A DNA stretch of 64,000 nt from Cercis canadensis (GCA_003255065.1 QAOA01003736.1:398077-462076), one strand, 5' to 3'; numbered from the stretch's first letter, positions 12,050 through 24,171 are shown. A program made the numbers and translations. Notes: generated by a model from the letters alone, not told the origin.

Positions 12050-14569
12050 CTACCAGTAATCATTACACGAACAAGTACCATCTCGAAAATGATGAAAACG
12101 AATAGCATCTCTGAGAATTATTTCTCTCTTCTCCACATTGGAGATGAGCTTCATTGTGGTATGGCAATCACAGCATACTCTCAAATTTTTCATCACCCTC
12201 ACTGGCGCTGATATCGGTAAAGAGATAATTCCAAAAGTTACAGCTAACTTTTCACTGTGGTGGTTCACTGCTACCTTGCCACTGGGTTCCACCTCAGATG
12301 TACTCAAAGGAAGATTCTCATTGTTGAAACCAATTTTTTGTATCTTCACCAACATTTCTTCCAATCGTGAATATATCAATTGGCTCATTGGGTGAGATCG
12401 ATCACCCACCACAAAAGAATGAACCTTGTTTCCAACCTCAATCCAACTTATTCCAGGTTCCTTTTTAACTCCTCGATCTTGCATCAGTTTCCTGACTTCT
12501 AAAGCGGGCTTCTCTTTCTCAGCATCGTTGTAAATGTTGTAAAGAAGTACATAAGATGCAGCTGCCTCAGGTTCAAGTTCTATTACTCTGTCAGCAACAT
12601 GCTTTCCCATGACAGTGTCTTTATGAACCCTGCAAGCACTTAACAAGGCACGCCATATTACTGGATCATGGTCAAAACCTGAATCAAAAATAAACTTTTG
12701 GGCATCCTCTAGCCTTCCAGCACGACCCAGAAGGTCAACAACGCAAGCAGTGTGCTTCACATTAGCTGCAATGCAATAATCTTTCTTCATGATCTCAAAG
12801 TATTGTAATCCTTCTTTGACGAGACCTCCATGGCTACAAGCAGTTAGAACACCAAGAAACGTAATCTGGTTGGGTTCAATTTGAGAAGCAGTCATCAACT
12901 CAAAAAGTCTTAAAGCTTCCTTGGCACATCCATGTTGTGCATTGCTACAAATCATCACAGACCAGGATACCACATCAAGATTCTCTGTCTCTTTGAAGGT
13001 CAGTTGAGCTGCATCTATGCTTCCAGACTTTGCATACATGCAAATCTGTGAATTTTGAACGATGGTAAAATTTGCAATTCCAGATTTTAATGCATAACCT
13101 TGGATTTGCTCTCCAGATCTTGCTGCAGCCATATCTGCACAAGCACCCATCACACTTGATATAATGAACTCATCCGGTTTTCTTCCAGAAGCCAAAAGTT
13201 GATGGAACATAGACAACGCATTTTCAAACTGTCCATTTTGAACATAACCTGCAATCATGGATGTCCATGAGACAACATCCAATTTATGAGTTGAATTAAA
13301 GCACCTTAAACCATCCTCTATTAAACCTGAAAAAGAGTACAAGTCTACTAGTGCGCTGCCAATGAACTCATCTGACTGAAGATTATTCTTATAAATTTGA
13401 GCATGAATTTGCTTCCCAACATCTAAAGTGGCAATACCCATACAAGCCTTAAGTATGTTTGAGAATGTAAACTTTGAAGGCTTCATTCCTTGCCTTTGCA
13501 TCTTGGAGAAAAGATGAAGTGCTTGTTGTGCATATTCACCACAGGAGGACTCCGTTTGCAGGAATCCAGCAATCATGGCATTGTATGTTATGACATTCTG
13601 ATAGGGTATGAACTTGAAAATTTGAATAGCATCACTTAAATTTTCAGTCTTTGCATACATATCAAGTAATGCAGTCCCAACAACAACATCTAAGTCCAAA
13701 CCAACCTTGACTGTGTATCCATGAAGCATCTTCCCAAATTGACTCAAATTCTTCACGCAACATGCCTTCAGTACACTTCCTAAAGTATAAGCACTCAATG
13801 TCAAGCCAGATCGATGCATTTCCATAAGAAGTTTGAAAACCTCTTTATTAACACCTAATTGAACATAACCAGCAATCATTGAATTCCAAGAAACATCATC
13901 CAGGCCAGTGGAAGTCTCGAACAATAGCCTTGCCTGCTCAATCTGGCTACAGTTTGAGTACATACAAATGAGAGAATTAATTAAAAAAGCATGTCCACTA
14001 AATCCACTGACAATAACCAAACCGTGAATTTGCTTGCCTAATTGGGCATCTTCAGTATGACTGCAAACACCCAGAACACCCACATAGGTAAACTTATCAA
14101 GTTTAAGACCAGCCATTCTAGCCTCACCAAAAGCATGTACGACATTGTCATATAAACCCATCTGAGAATATCCAGAAATCAAAGAGTTATATGAAATAAC
14201 GTTGCGATTGGGCATTTTATCAAACAGCTTCTGAGCAGCAAATATATCTCCGCATTTGCCATACATGAAAAGAAGATTGTTCAGTAAGAATAGACAAGGT
14301 TGGAAGGAAGTCTTGATCATATGTGCATGAGCAAGTTTTCCATGTATCAGAGACCCAGTTCTAGTAGATGATTGGACCAATTTGGTATAAGTTACATTGT
14401 CTAAAAACAAGTATGGGTGAGAAGGTTCAGGATCGTCGGGTAGAGTTGGAATGGTTTCAGACAAGGTGGGAAATACGTTCCAGCGTTGTCTACTGGCACG
14501 GAGAAGCTTGGATAAGTCTACGTTGGAGGCAGAATTAAACTTGGTCGGCTTCAGTTTCTGGACCAACAT
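12050..14569 (-). CDS. PLS-class DYW pentatricopeptide repeat protein, probably At3g13880-like
   Basis: An intronless 839-residue protein. It has a short N-terminal presequence and a long run of PLS repeats with typical phrases (FLLNNLLFMYGKCGDIFAAQ, NVISYNSLISGYSQMG, VVSWTSMIAGYVQNG). The E/E+ region carries the PG box (KKEPGISWIEVGNKVHSF), and the complete DYW domain ends in CSCNDYW. The cytidine-deaminase residues are visible: HSE in HHSEKLA, and CxxC in LRVCCDCH. Such proteins recognise a site in a plastid or mitochondrial transcript and convert C to U; the target cannot be read from the sequence. The extended frame upstream begins at a non-ATG codon, so I use the ATG at 14569. The At3g13880 assignment rests on memory of the N-terminal repeats and is less certain than the class. 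The 5' 100 bp of the gene lies in a duplication around an N. Confidence 0.88.
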   Translation of the reverse strand: MLVQKLKPTKFNSASNVDLSKLLRASRQRWNVFPTLSETIPTLPDDPEPSHPYLFLDNVTYTKLVQSSTRTGSLIHGKLAHAHMIKTSFQPCLFLLNNLLFMYGKCGDIFAAQKLFDKMPNRNVISYNSLISGYSQMGLYDNVVHAFGEARMAGLKLDKFTYVGVLGVCSHTEDAQLGKQIHGLVIVSGFSGHAFLINSLICMYSNCSQIEQARLLFETSTGLDDVSWNSMIAGYVQLGVNKEVFKLLMEMHRSGLTLSAYTLGSVLKACCVKNLSQFGKMLHGYTVKVGLDLDVVVGTALLDMYAKTENLSDAIQIFKFIPYQNVITYNAMIAGFLQTESSCGEYAQQALHLFSKMQRQGMKPSKFTFSNILKACMGIATLDVGKQIHAQIYKNNLQSDEFIGSALVDLYSFSGLIEDGLRCFNSTHKLDVVSWTSMIAGYVQNGQFENALSMFHQLLASGRKPDEFIISSVMGACADMAAARSGEQIQGYALKSGIANFTIVQNSQICMYAKSGSIDAAQLTFKETENLDVVSWSVMICSNAQHGCAKEALRLFELMTASQIEPNQITFLGVLTACSHGGLVKEGLQYFEIMKKDYCIAANVKHTACVVDLLGRAGRLEDAQKFIFDSGFDHDPVIWRALLSACRVHKDTVMGKHVADRVIELEPEAAASYVLLYNIYNDAEKEKPALEVRKLMQDRGVKKEPGISWIEVGNKVHSFVVGDRSHPMSQLIYSRLEEMLVKIQKIGFNNENLPLSTSEVEPSGKVAVNHHSEKLAVTFGIISLPISAPVRVMKNLRVCCDCHTTMKLISNVEKREIILRDAIRFHHFRDGTCSCNDYW

Positions 14570-14909
14570 GGTGAGATTCGTCACTTGCTTAAAACATTAA
14601 TCCTATTCCGGTGTATCAATATCAATGCAAGATTATGGGTCTCGGTCTCAGAATTGTAGCAAAAGAGGAAAAATTAACAAAAAAAAANTGGGAAATACGT
14701 TCCAGCGTTGTCTACTGGCACGGAGAAGCTTGGATAAGTCTACGTTGGAAGCAGAATTAAACTTGGTCGGCTTCAGTTTCTGGACCAACATGGTGAGATT
14801 CGTCACTTGCTTAAAACATTAATCCTATTCCGGTGTATCAATATCAATGCAAGATTATGGGTCTCGGTCTCAGAATTGTAGCAAAAGAGGAAAAATTAAC
14901 AAAAAAAAA
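14467..14909. repeat. 221-bp direct duplication of the DYW PPR 5' end around an N
   Basis: Positions 14467-14687 (first 35 or so codons plus 5' UTR) recur at 14689-14909 with one substitution that I can see; N at 14688 separates them. The second copy has no rest-of-gene attached. This is most simply two allelic contig ends left side by side. Confidence 0.85.
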
Positions 14910-15919
14910 AAAAACACAGAAGGGTGGGACGAAGCGACAAGCGAGGGAACGTGGATTTCAGACGAAGAAACAAGGAAAAGCATTTCATACGTAAAAATTT
15001 TGAGGGAGAAAACAAATTTTCACAAAAGTTTATGGGCCAGGCTGGGGCGAGTTTAGCCTATATTGGGGCCTCCAAAGAATATTATTCAAATTGGGCTGGG
15101 CTCACTTTACGATCTACGTTTGAGTGTGATGTCTAATAACAAGGCTTAGCCCAGCCCAAAGCTTAGGCATTTTAAATTCATTTTATAGTCGAAATTAAAT
15201 TAAAACTTAAAATAAGTTATTAAAGACTTTTTGCTGGCAAGTAAATTCTTAATCTAGCTTAAAAAAATAAATTCTTAAAAGATCATATGTCATTTAAGAT
15301 ACTAGTTATTAATAGTAAGGTATAAAATTAATTTTTTATTACAATAAGAAGTAATTTAATAATTAACAAATTACTATTTTGCAGTTCTTATTATATAGTT
15401 TAGATGTTTTCAGGTAGAGCTTGCTTTTCGGGGATGCCATGCTTGGACTTGCACAGATTTAAAATGTGTGCAGATTATTTTTTGAATTTAAGTTTGATTT
15501 ATTGTTAATGTAAAATTTTATACTCTATGACCAAATGGCTTGACATTGTCGCCTAAAAAATTATAAGTTTTGTATTTAAATTTGAAGTTATAGTCAAAGT
15601 AATAAAAAAAAAGTATGCACTATTATCAAATAGAAAAGTGTTTTCAGCTGGTAATGATGGAAACATTTCACTTATAAGGTCTAAGTTTGAATCATACTAT
15701 TAGCAATTCTCTTTTAATAAATAATCTGTAAGTATCACTATAAATTATCGCTGAAGCCTATACATATCTTAGCCTTGGAATATAATAGCTTGTAAGAAAT
15801 ATGTAAACTTTTGCTCGCTAAAAAAAAACAGAAAAATGTAAATTATTAGGTGTAATATAATAATAAAATATTTGAGTAATTTGTAAGAAATATGAGATTT
15901 GAATTTCGATACATGTAAN

Positions 15920-15953
<34 letters not shown>

Positions 15954-16543
15954 TCGGTAACTAAGTTATTTTAATGATAGTCAGATAGTTTGTAAGTGGT
16001 GTACAAAATTAATGAGTTAGAATAAGAATAAAATCATAAATGGATCCGAATAGCGGAATATATGATAATGAAGCATGGGTATGCCTAGTTGTAGCAAATG
16101 CAATAACAATAAGAAGCAAAATAATTGTTATTTGGAAAGATGCGCACAAAATCCTTGTAGATCTCTTGTGATTGTGACTTGTGAGGGGCATACTGATCAG
16201 AGGCAAATCTTGTGGGGTGCGTGACAATATCAAAATCATGATTCATAAATTCATCTAAAAGACTAAAACTACCACAACAAATCAAAGGTTGCATGGGCAA
16301 TTGGGCCTCCTGGCTTTTATTACCCAGGTATAATGTCTTCTCATGTTCCCACCATGTGCAACTGCAACCTCTCCGATTAAACCAAAACATAGTACTCACT
16401 ACTCATACATAGAATACAGCAACTATTTTAACTGAATATCCAGTTTAAGGATGCGCAGTCAGTTATGAGTATGACACGGTCATCAAAATAGTGCAACTCG
16501 AATTCCTAAAGATAGACACAAGAACCTAAATTGATTACGAGTG

Positions 16544-16787
16544 TTATGCTACACTTTTTTAATGTGATTTATGATATATATTTGACTTTTTTTTATGCAG
16601 TTTTGATTTTATGTTGTATAAGTTTGACACAATTCACATAATTTAAATTTTATTGAATTAATATATGGGTTATATTAAAAAAATTTAAGTTATGTGAATT
16701 GTGTCAAATTGATATAATATATAAAAAAATTATGTAAAAAAAAAAAAGAAAATGTGACTTATGTCACATAAGAAGAGTATAGCATAA
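16544..16787. mobile_element. Fold-back MITE-like element
   Basis: About 244 bp. The ends are inverted: TTATGCTACACTTTTTTAAT at the left answers AGTATAGCATAA at the right. The inner arms match strongly, with TTTGACACAATTCACATAA near 16622 and TTATGTGAATTGTGTCAAA near 16692 being exact reverse complements. The core is AT-rich and there is no coding capacity, which fits a non-autonomous DNA element. The superfamily is undecided because the target-site duplication is unclear. Confidence 0.7.
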
Positions 16788-16846
16788 TACCCCCAATTGA
16801 TTACTGTTTAAAATTTTAAGAGACTAAGAAGGAGGAGTTTGACAAA

Positions 16847-16985
16847 TTATCTTAATTGTTTTTAATTTTAATAAATTTCTTGACTACATAGGCACACTCA
16901 TTTACATCTTTAATTNTTATCTTAATTATTTTTAATTTTAATAAATTTCTTGACTACATAGGCACACTCATTTACATCTTTAATT
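16847..16985. repeat. 69-bp direct duplication around an N
   Basis: 16847-16915 and 16917-16985 are identical except for one G/A difference, with N at 16916 between them. Probable assembly join. Confidence 0.8.
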
Positions 16986-18664
16986 TTGTCTTGAACATAA
17001 AAAAAAAAATTATCTATTAGAAAATTTAATATCTTAAAGAAAAATAAAATAAAAAATCTGAATGCTATCATGGACATGATTCTCATTGATTAAATTTAAA
17101 AAAAAAAAATTCAAAAATAACATATGCATGTAAAGTTTCATATTTTGTATACATTGTTTTTGATATCTACTTACAAAATCAGCATGTATCTGAATCTATA
17201 CAATTTTATAAAAAAAAAAAAATTGTCTGAATGCATTGATTATGTATTTTTCTTAGTGTTATGCGATCTATGATAATTTCATATCATACACAACTATTAT
17301 TCGGAATGTCTAATGTCTGTAACCTTATAATGAGAATTAGGGACATAAATAAATCCTCTACACAAATGATTAAATATGGAACATTCATATATTTTTTATA
17401 TGTGACATTCTTAACATTTTTAGGAGTTTTTTTTTTAAATATTTTTAAGCATTATGATTTTAGAATTTTCAATTCTTCAACAGCTACATCAAATATAAAC
17501 ACAACATGTGGAAATTGGTTATGATGATATTGAATAAGAAGAAATTGTAAAAGAAACAATGAGATGTTTGATTAAAAATGGAGAGAAGAGGTTAATGTAA
17601 GGCCATACCAATAAGTAGAAGATTAAGGGGGATACATGAATGGCACAAAAGGGGAACTATGTCCAATTATTGGCTATGTCGCATTTCTTTCTCTACAAAC
17701 ATGTGGGGATGCCAGGTACGTGCTCTCTGTCTTTACTCTAGCTGAGTCAGTCAACAAGTATTCTATTATTGCAAAACTTAACCATTTTAGTTTTCTTTTT
17801 TCATTTATCATTTCTCAATAACTAGGGCTCTTACTAAATGAACGTTGTTGTTTTATTATCTTCCTTTGTCCTGGTTGGTAACTTATGACGACTTATCCCA
17901 TGGTATTTGAATGCGGAAGAGAGGGAGATAGAGTCAAATTTTCAGTTCCCTTCACATGGGTTTGATAACTTAATTAAGGACTAGCCAACTACCCATACAT
18001 AAAGTAAACGCATATAAAGAAATCTCTTAGCTACCTAAAATACTAAACTTGAATTCAAACCAAATAGCATAACTTTTTTATATGAAGACCATAATTGTTT
18101 TGTTTCTGTTTATTGGATAATTTAACATCAATTTCAAACTTGATAATAAATTATAATAATGCGTACAAGTTTAATCTTTATAGAACCAAATTTCGTATGC
18201 AAATTTATGGATCATTTACAGGTTATTAGGTGGCTTTGTCGATGCTTTACTAAATTAAGAGAAAAAAAGGCATGAAAGAAAGAAAGAAAGAACTCAAACT
18301 AGTGTTTATATTAATCTAAATTTGGTTTGATTAGAAGAACGACCGACCAATTGATGCGATTGTGTTTGGCCCGCTAATTAAGCAAGCGTGTAGCCAAACA
18401 CCCACTCTCCATGTGCCTTAGTCTTTCCTAAAATCAGCTGAAAAAACAATGCCCGCATTGTCTTCCATGTGTTTATAACTGATTGGCTTACTTGCTCCCT
18501 TTGAGTTTTACTTTTGTGAAACACTAGAGTGCCTTCTATTTTATTCATGCTTTTTTTTGTCCTTATGCGCGCTGTCACTATTATATAACTGATCAACTAC
18601 TTTACCTTCTCTTCCCCCTTCTCTTGTGATTGTGAGTTCCAATTAACAAACAAGAGAGCTTGTT

Positions 18665-18700
18665 AGGAGAAAGAGAAAGAGAAAGAGAAAGAGAAAGAAA
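18665..18700 (+). repeat. Purine microsatellite (GAAAGA-type) in 5' UTR
   Basis: Five to six imperfect AGAGAA units end two bases before the ATG of the ubiquitin-like gene. This is a common plant 5'-UTR feature. Confidence 0.7.
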
Positions 18701-18701
18701 A

Positions 18702-19354
18702 ATGATCAAGTTGAGGTCAAAGAGGTTCTGCAGAAGCAGTTCTAAGCTTGGCAGTGGGCACAAAGCGGCAGCACCAACAGAAAAGGATTGCAGAAGCTTT
18801 AGTGAAATCAAATGGGAACTTCGGCCAGGTGGCATGCTGGTTCAGAAAAGAGAGATCAATGAAAATGCAGGAGAGGGGATTATCACTGTTAGAGTTTCCA
18901 CTGTCTCACAGTGGCATGACATTTCCATTGAACCCACTTCAACTTTTGGTAAGTGCCACTTCATATCTTTCACATAATCATACTTCAAATTTTGGTTGAA
19001 AAATTGAAACGAGAAAAACCCAAAATTTTCATTTCCTCTCTAAGCTTTCGATTACCCAAAGTTTTAGTTTTTACCCATTACAGAGAGTATCTTGAGTGGG
19101 TGTTTGACGAAAGTTCTGAATGAACAATAATTGCAGGGGAATTAAAGATGATACTGTCATTGGTAACAAGTTTGGAGCCACAAGAGCAAAGGGTTTTGTT
19201 CAAAGGCAAAGAGAGAGATGATAATGAGTACCTACACATGGTTGGGGTTAGAGACAAAGACAAGGTTCTGTTGCTAGAGGATCCAGCCATCAAGGAGAAG
19301 AAGAAACTACTTGGCCTAGCAGGAAACACCCCTTGTCGTACCATCAGTGTATGA
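18702..19354 (+). CDS. Small ubiquitin-like (BAG-type UBL without BAG domain) protein
   Basis: Two exons, 18702-18948 and 19137-19354, join in phase (TTTG|GTAAG, TTGCAG|GG) and encode 154 residues. Residues 1-20 are basic (KLRSKRFCRSS). The central and C-terminal part follows the UBL domain of plant BAG1-4 co-chaperones: KWELRPGGMLVQKR, then ITVRVS, then LEPQEQRVLFKGKERDD, then LLLEDPAIKEKK. There is no following BAG helix, and the protein stops soon after the UBL. This matches the short Arabidopsis proteins At5g14360 and At5g40630 as I remember them. The role is unknown; a UBL fold with no C-terminal di-glycine suggests a docking domain and not a conjugated modifier. The 5' UTR carries a GAAAGA-type purine repeat at about 18668-18700. 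A TATA-like TTATATAAC at about 18579 would suit initiation near 18610. Confidence 0.85.
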
Positions 19355-20514
19355 CCCTAATTAATCAAATGATTAGTACTAACCACCAAGCGAAAGAAAG
19401 CTAAAAACATAATGATGGCTCTTTCTTCACTTGTCTCAGATTAGAAACTTAATTATTCTGTACTTATCTGTTGGTTGGAGACTTTGTTCAATTAAAAATG
19501 TGTAAGCTGATAATGCAATGCCCTGTCATTTTGCAGAGTTTGTTCTGTTTATAGAAGTCTTGATTCCATTTGGCTTGTAAATTTGTAAAGTCTTGATTCC
19601 TTTTGCTTATTATATAAACCCACGCGTGCACGCCCATACAAAGAGATTATTAATGCTAAAGGTAAAGTGGAAGCTTAGTAGTGCCTCTGGGTAAGGATGG
19701 GGCAATTTGATCATAAAATTAAAAGCTGGCTGATTATGGATTATAAAGTTGAGATTGTTTGGGCCAAAGGGGGAGTTCAATCAAGTGGCTACACTTTGTT
19801 TTTATTGATTATGATGTGAAAAAGGTGACCCTCGTGCTTCTGGGGCTCTACAAGAGCTCAAGATGGGAAGCAAAGAAGTCCCATGATGACAGGCACGCCC
19901 TCTTTATTGGGAAGCAACTTGAATGGAATTTTGGATTTTTTGGTTAGTGGCTAGGAGAATCATTTTTAGGTTGAGTTCTCACTAAACTTATATTTCTGCT
20001 GTCGAATAAACCTGTTTGCAGGATGAGAATTGAGAATCCAACAACGTAGAAATTATAATACAACTTGAAACAGTTGCTTTTGTTTGTGTAATATGTGTTT
20101 CATTATTAGCGTAGTAATACTACAATAACTAATTAAAAGGAAAGTAAAATCACTCAAAATGCCAATTGCTTGCAATGGTATCGTATCCGGTTGGACTTGG
20201 ACTTGGATTTGACCCGAAATTGTAACTGGGGAAGGATTGAATTATTGAACCCACACACGGCCCAACTTATTTTGTAGGCCTAAGATATTGATACTTGATA
20301 TTGAAGAAACTTAAGACCAAAAAGAATTTGAAGCATCAGAAAAGAGAAGCAATGAACAAGTGAGCTTTATTTATAAGTTCAACTGATACTGATTGATTGA
20401 AGTATAATACATGAGAAGAAAGCAAACACACACAAGATAGATTAGATAATCACACAACAGAAACACAAGCAGAAACAGTAGTATCCGTTTTATTTGACAT
20501 GTTGAGAAAAGCGT
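19355..20514. other. Intergenic, 3' sides of convergent genes
   Basis: Holds the 3' UTRs of the ubiquitin-like gene and of the convergent small heat-shock gene. No other coding region or RNA gene is visible. Confidence 0.6.
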
Positions 20515-20934
20515 TTAATTGCCCTCAATTTGAATCACTTTGGTTTGTGGTTTCTTGACCTCCTGCTTAGGGATAGTGAGAATAAGCAGCCCATTCTCCA
20601 TGGATACCTTAGCTTGATCGAGCTTTGCATTTTGTGGGAGCCTAAACCTCCTCTGAAACTTGCCACGGAAACGTTCAACACGGTGCCACTTGTTGTTCTT
20701 GTCATCATCATCATTAGTATCCAAATTCCTTTCTCCGCTAATCTGAAGAACCCTTCCATCGTCAACCTCTACCTTGACCTGCTCTTTCTTTAGCCCCGGA
20801 AGCTCAGATATGAACACATGCGCATCTTTGGTTTCCTTCCAATCAGTTGGGGTGCTTAGGACAGGGCACTTGTTCATCATAGAAAGGAAGGGGTCGTAGG
20901 TTTCTTCACCAAACACTTGTGAAATCAAAGACAT
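20515..20934 (-). CDS. Small heat-shock protein (HSP20), class I-like, short form
   Basis: An intronless 139-residue chaperone that would form oligomers and hold unfolding proteins during heat stress. The alpha-crystallin domain runs from about residue 30 to 130: [47 protein letters not shown] and the GxLxxxxP-type [11 protein letters not shown]. The C-terminal I-x-I anchor is present as VIQIEGN. MSLI at the start and the wording of the domain are class I (cytosolic). The N-terminal arm is short, about 30 residues against about 45 in usual class I members, and lacks the common WDPF/FDPF block, keeping only YDPF. An acidic [11 protein letters not shown] loop replaces the usual linker before WHRVER. 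The upstream region carries a TATA box and strong heat-shock elements. Confidence 0.93.
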   Translation of the reverse strand: MSLISQVFGEETYDPFLSMMNKCPVLSTPTDWKETKDAHVFISELPGLKKEQVKVEVDDGRVLQISGERNLDTNDDDDKNNKWHRVERFRGKFQRRFRLPQNAKLDQAKVSMENGLLILTIPKQEVKKPQTKVIQIEGN

Positions 20935-21063
20935 GTTTTGATTCTATATATTGACTAGCTAGCTCAAAATGTGAGGCAAGCTTTCAGATTCTGAGTGAAA
21001 AAACAAGTGCAACTGATTTAGCTAGTGTGGTTTGTCCATGGGAGAGGGCTTGGAGGGAACGTG

Positions 21064-21113
21064 TTTATAAAGCGCGTAAAAACAAGGTCCTGAACTTTCT
21101 TGGACTTTCTTTC
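21064..21113 (-). promoter_or_regulatory. Heat-shock promoter: TATA box and tandem HSE
   Basis: TTTATAAA at 21064-21071 lies 130 bp before the start codon of the HSP20 gene. Twenty bases further upstream, 21092-21111 reads as four contiguous five-base units (GAAct TTCtt GGAct TTCtt), the alternating GAA/TTC array bound by heat-shock factor trimers. Further GAAnnTTC pairs occur at 21177-21184 and 21261-21275. Confidence 0.85.
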
Positions 21114-21770
21114 TCTAATCTGCTTCTTTTGATTGTTCTACTTCTACTATCTTCCATTCTTGATTGGTGCTCCCCTGAACATTCTCGTTTTTCCTTTTTT
21201 TTTTTTAAATGCTCTGAACGAGCCTTGTCCTGGTTGATGTCATTGATTCATTTGAGACAAGAACTGAACATTCGAGCAAGCCCAAGCCAAGCCCATCCTT
21301 TGCTCATTAGCCTAATTGGGCTTATAAATACGTGGCTAGATGAACCGCCATAGGGCCCAAAAACTCTCCCATATGCCCGAAGCAGTCCCTCCATTCCCTT
21401 TCTCGTCTCCAATACACAATTTCTATCCCTTCTTTATTTCCAATACAAATTGTTTCATATAGCAAAAAAGATAAAATTTTCTTTGTTTTTAGAAAAATCT
21501 ACTATGAAAAGGATAGTTGGTAACTTTTTTTAAAATTCAAAAGCTGAGGAAATAGATCTGAAAGACAATTACTTAAAGTCAATTTAAACCTCATAAAAAG
21601 TAATAGTAAGCTGTAAAATGAAACAATTTAGAAAAGCAAAAAATGAAATATTCGAAGTCCTCTTCAACCTCCTACACCTTTTTAATTATATATTTAATTT
21701 GGAATAGTTGTGTCTTTATTTTTAGGCCCCTATTTTTCTCCATTTACGAAAAATATTGGACTAAGCTAGA

Positions 21771-23612
21771 TTTTTTTTTTTTTTTTGATAAAAAGATAGC
21801 AGTTTTATAACCAATATGAATCCAACACATTAACAAGGAAACTTGGTGGTAAATCACACCAAGACATAAATGAGTTTGCATCAATAGCATGAGCTGCAAC
21901 ACAATGAGCAGCTTGGTTGGCAGTCCTCGGCACCCAGTTGAAGTACCATGCATGTAGTCCAGCGCATACCTCCAGCACATCATTTAAGATCAACCCCAAC
22001 GGAGATAGATTTCGATGGTTATGCTTCAACGCCAGCATGACGCTTTGCGCATCTCCCTCAATGCAGAGATCCCTCACACCCAATTCTAATGCTTTTTGTA
22101 CCTCTGCCCTACACGACATTGCCTCTAGAGCTTCCACAGAGTTAATCCCCTCTATATTATGAGCCTAAGCAGCAATAAAAAGGTCTGCATGATCGTGGAG
22201 GACGGCGCCAATACCTCCCTTACTAGACTCATGCAGAGAGGCATCCACATTCAGTTTAAAAAAAAGAGTCACTGGTCTCTCCCACCTAGCAACTCTATCA
22301 ACTCTACCACTAGATTGGTGTGAAGGATATACGCCTAACTCCTCCCATAAGGCCAGCAAATTATGCCAAACAGTCGCCACAGGGAGCTTTGACTTGCCCA
22401 ACCGGCTTCATTACGTCTGTGCCAAAGCCAATAGCACACCAGGGTCATTTTTGCGACCTTCTCCTCTTCCCATCCCATGCAAACCTGTTCGAACCAACCT
22501 AGAAACGTAGCAGCAGTACTACCCACAGAGTCAAACACAAAGGCCATGTCAGCCCACACTCCAAGGACGTCTGGGCAAAGAAAGAAAGCATGCAGAATGG
22601 ACTCCGGTTTTGATTGGCAAAGCGGACACAAGTTTGGAATATCTAGACCTCGACTAGCAAGTGCACCGGTTGTGGGTAAAATATTTTTGCAACAACGCCA
22701 TAAGAAAAGACGAAATTTGTGAGGAATTTTGAGCTTCCAAACCTTTTTCCAAACCAATTGAAGAGCAGAGTTGGCAGCCTGGCATCACTCCTTTAACAAT
22801 GCTTGGTAAGCAGTTTTAACTGAAAAGACCCCATTCTTTGTGAGCTTCCAGAACATGCTATCTTTTTGGCGACGAAGACTGAGAGGGATTCCACATATCA
22901 TACGAGCTTCTACCTCATCAAAAAGATCATAAATCATGGAGACATTCTAGCCAAAAGAATCGGTTAGGAAAAGCTCCTTCACATGGGAATGAGCTAGATG
23001 GTCAGGTAATATGGAATGGATCATACTGTCATCACCTCGTGGAAGCCAAGGATCAATGCCAATTGTCACACTTTCACCATCGCCAATACGAAACAACAAG
23101 TGTTGCTTCAATACAGGGAAACCCGCCCGGATACTCCTCCAAGTGTAGGATAGACGCCATCCTAAAAGGGCTTCGAGTAGGGATCCATTTGGAAAATTTC
23201 TGGCTTTAAGAATTGTGGCAAGGAGGGAGTCCAGATTTTGCAGTATCCGCCAACCCTGTTTAGCCAGCATAGCCACTTTAAATTCCTCCAAATTCCTGAA
23301 GCCCAATCCACCATATTTCTTCAGAACAGATAACTTTTCCCAGCTAACCCAATGCATCTTGGTTGCATTTGAAGTGTTTCCCTACCAGAATTTTGTCATA
23401 AGTTGATTAAGTTCATAACACAAAGACTTAGAGAGTCTAAAGCAACTATGGTGTAAGTAAGGATAGAAAGAGCAATAGCATTTATCAAAATCTCTTTACC
23501 TCCTTTAGAAAGCATTTTTTCACACCACCCTTGTAGTCTTTTCCACACCCTCTCTTTCAAAAATTGAAAAGTCTCGTTCTTGCACCGCCCCACCATGGTT
23601 GGCAGATTTTTA
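21771..23612 (-). mobile_element. 5'-truncated L1-type LINE with C-terminal RNase H, decayed
   Basis: On the minus strand the order is the end of the reverse-transcriptase region (LPTMVGRCKNETF, VWKRLQGWCEKMLSKGGKEI), then WVSWEKLSVLKKYGGLGFRN, then the zinc-binding zf-RVT block (KLKIPHKFRLFLWRCCKNIL; CPLCQSKPESILHAFFLC), then an RNase H-like tail (CIEGDAQSVMLAL; WVPRTANQAAHCVA). A T-run at 21771-21787 is the poly(A) tail. The endonuclease and most of the RT are missing, as expected for 5' truncation during target-primed insertion. The reading frame changes at least twice and in-frame stops occur (for example near 22949 and 22783), so it is a dead copy of moderate age. No clear target-site duplication was found. 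Confidence 0.9.
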
Positions 23613-24116
23613 TTTTTTTTCAATGTGTAGAATAGTAGGAAAATATAATGATCTTTTAGATTGCTTTATGCTTTATAAGCGACATAAATATTTAAATAGA
23701 AGTGACCATTATTCATTAATGTCAAAAACTGGTATTAACTTTAATTTCATGGAGATGAAGATCTAAACTTGAGATTGGTGAGAGGAAGGAGCCGAAGGAG
23801 GGCAAATGGGGAAGGATGGGAATGGAATTTTCTTACTCCAAACAAACACGAAGGAGTCAAGAGAATCACGTGTGCCGATAGGATTAAGTATTTTTTTCTC
23901 ATAGGATTATATGAATGTGAGTCGTGAAAATCTAAAAATGAGGTTAATTGTTGCTAACCAAAATATTGTTCTTGGATATATGCTATACTATATACGGCAG
24001 TTTTATTCACAACGTTGAAGATATATTAGAGCTGCCATTGCATCATGTTCGACAGGTAAGTTGGCTCTGAAATTGGGTCAATTATCAAGAAAATGAAAGC
24101 TTTAGATATATCGATG

Positions 24117-24171
<55 letters not shown>

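Larger units (their letters stand above)
14910..18577. other. Intergenic region with MITE, A-run and a small duplication
   Basis: Very AT-rich. It contains a long A-run with an N at 15919, the fold-back MITE at 16544-16787, and the 69-bp duplication around N 16916. I see no credible gene; the ORFs present are short and of simple composition. Confidence 0.55.

Noticed and set aside
14689-14909. Second start of a DYW PPR gene (tandem paralogue)
   Set aside because: Only the first 35 or so codons plus UTR are present, and they end at an N with near-identity to the real gene; assembly join preferred.
16009-17821. Several 60-104 codon ORFs between the PPR and ubiquitin-like genes
   Set aside because: Short, AT-driven, partly overlapping the MITE and duplication, with no family features.
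21771-23612. Functional RNase H or reverse-transcriptase gene
   Set aside because: Segments change frame, contain stops and end in a poly(A) tail; it is a truncated LINE, not a host gene.
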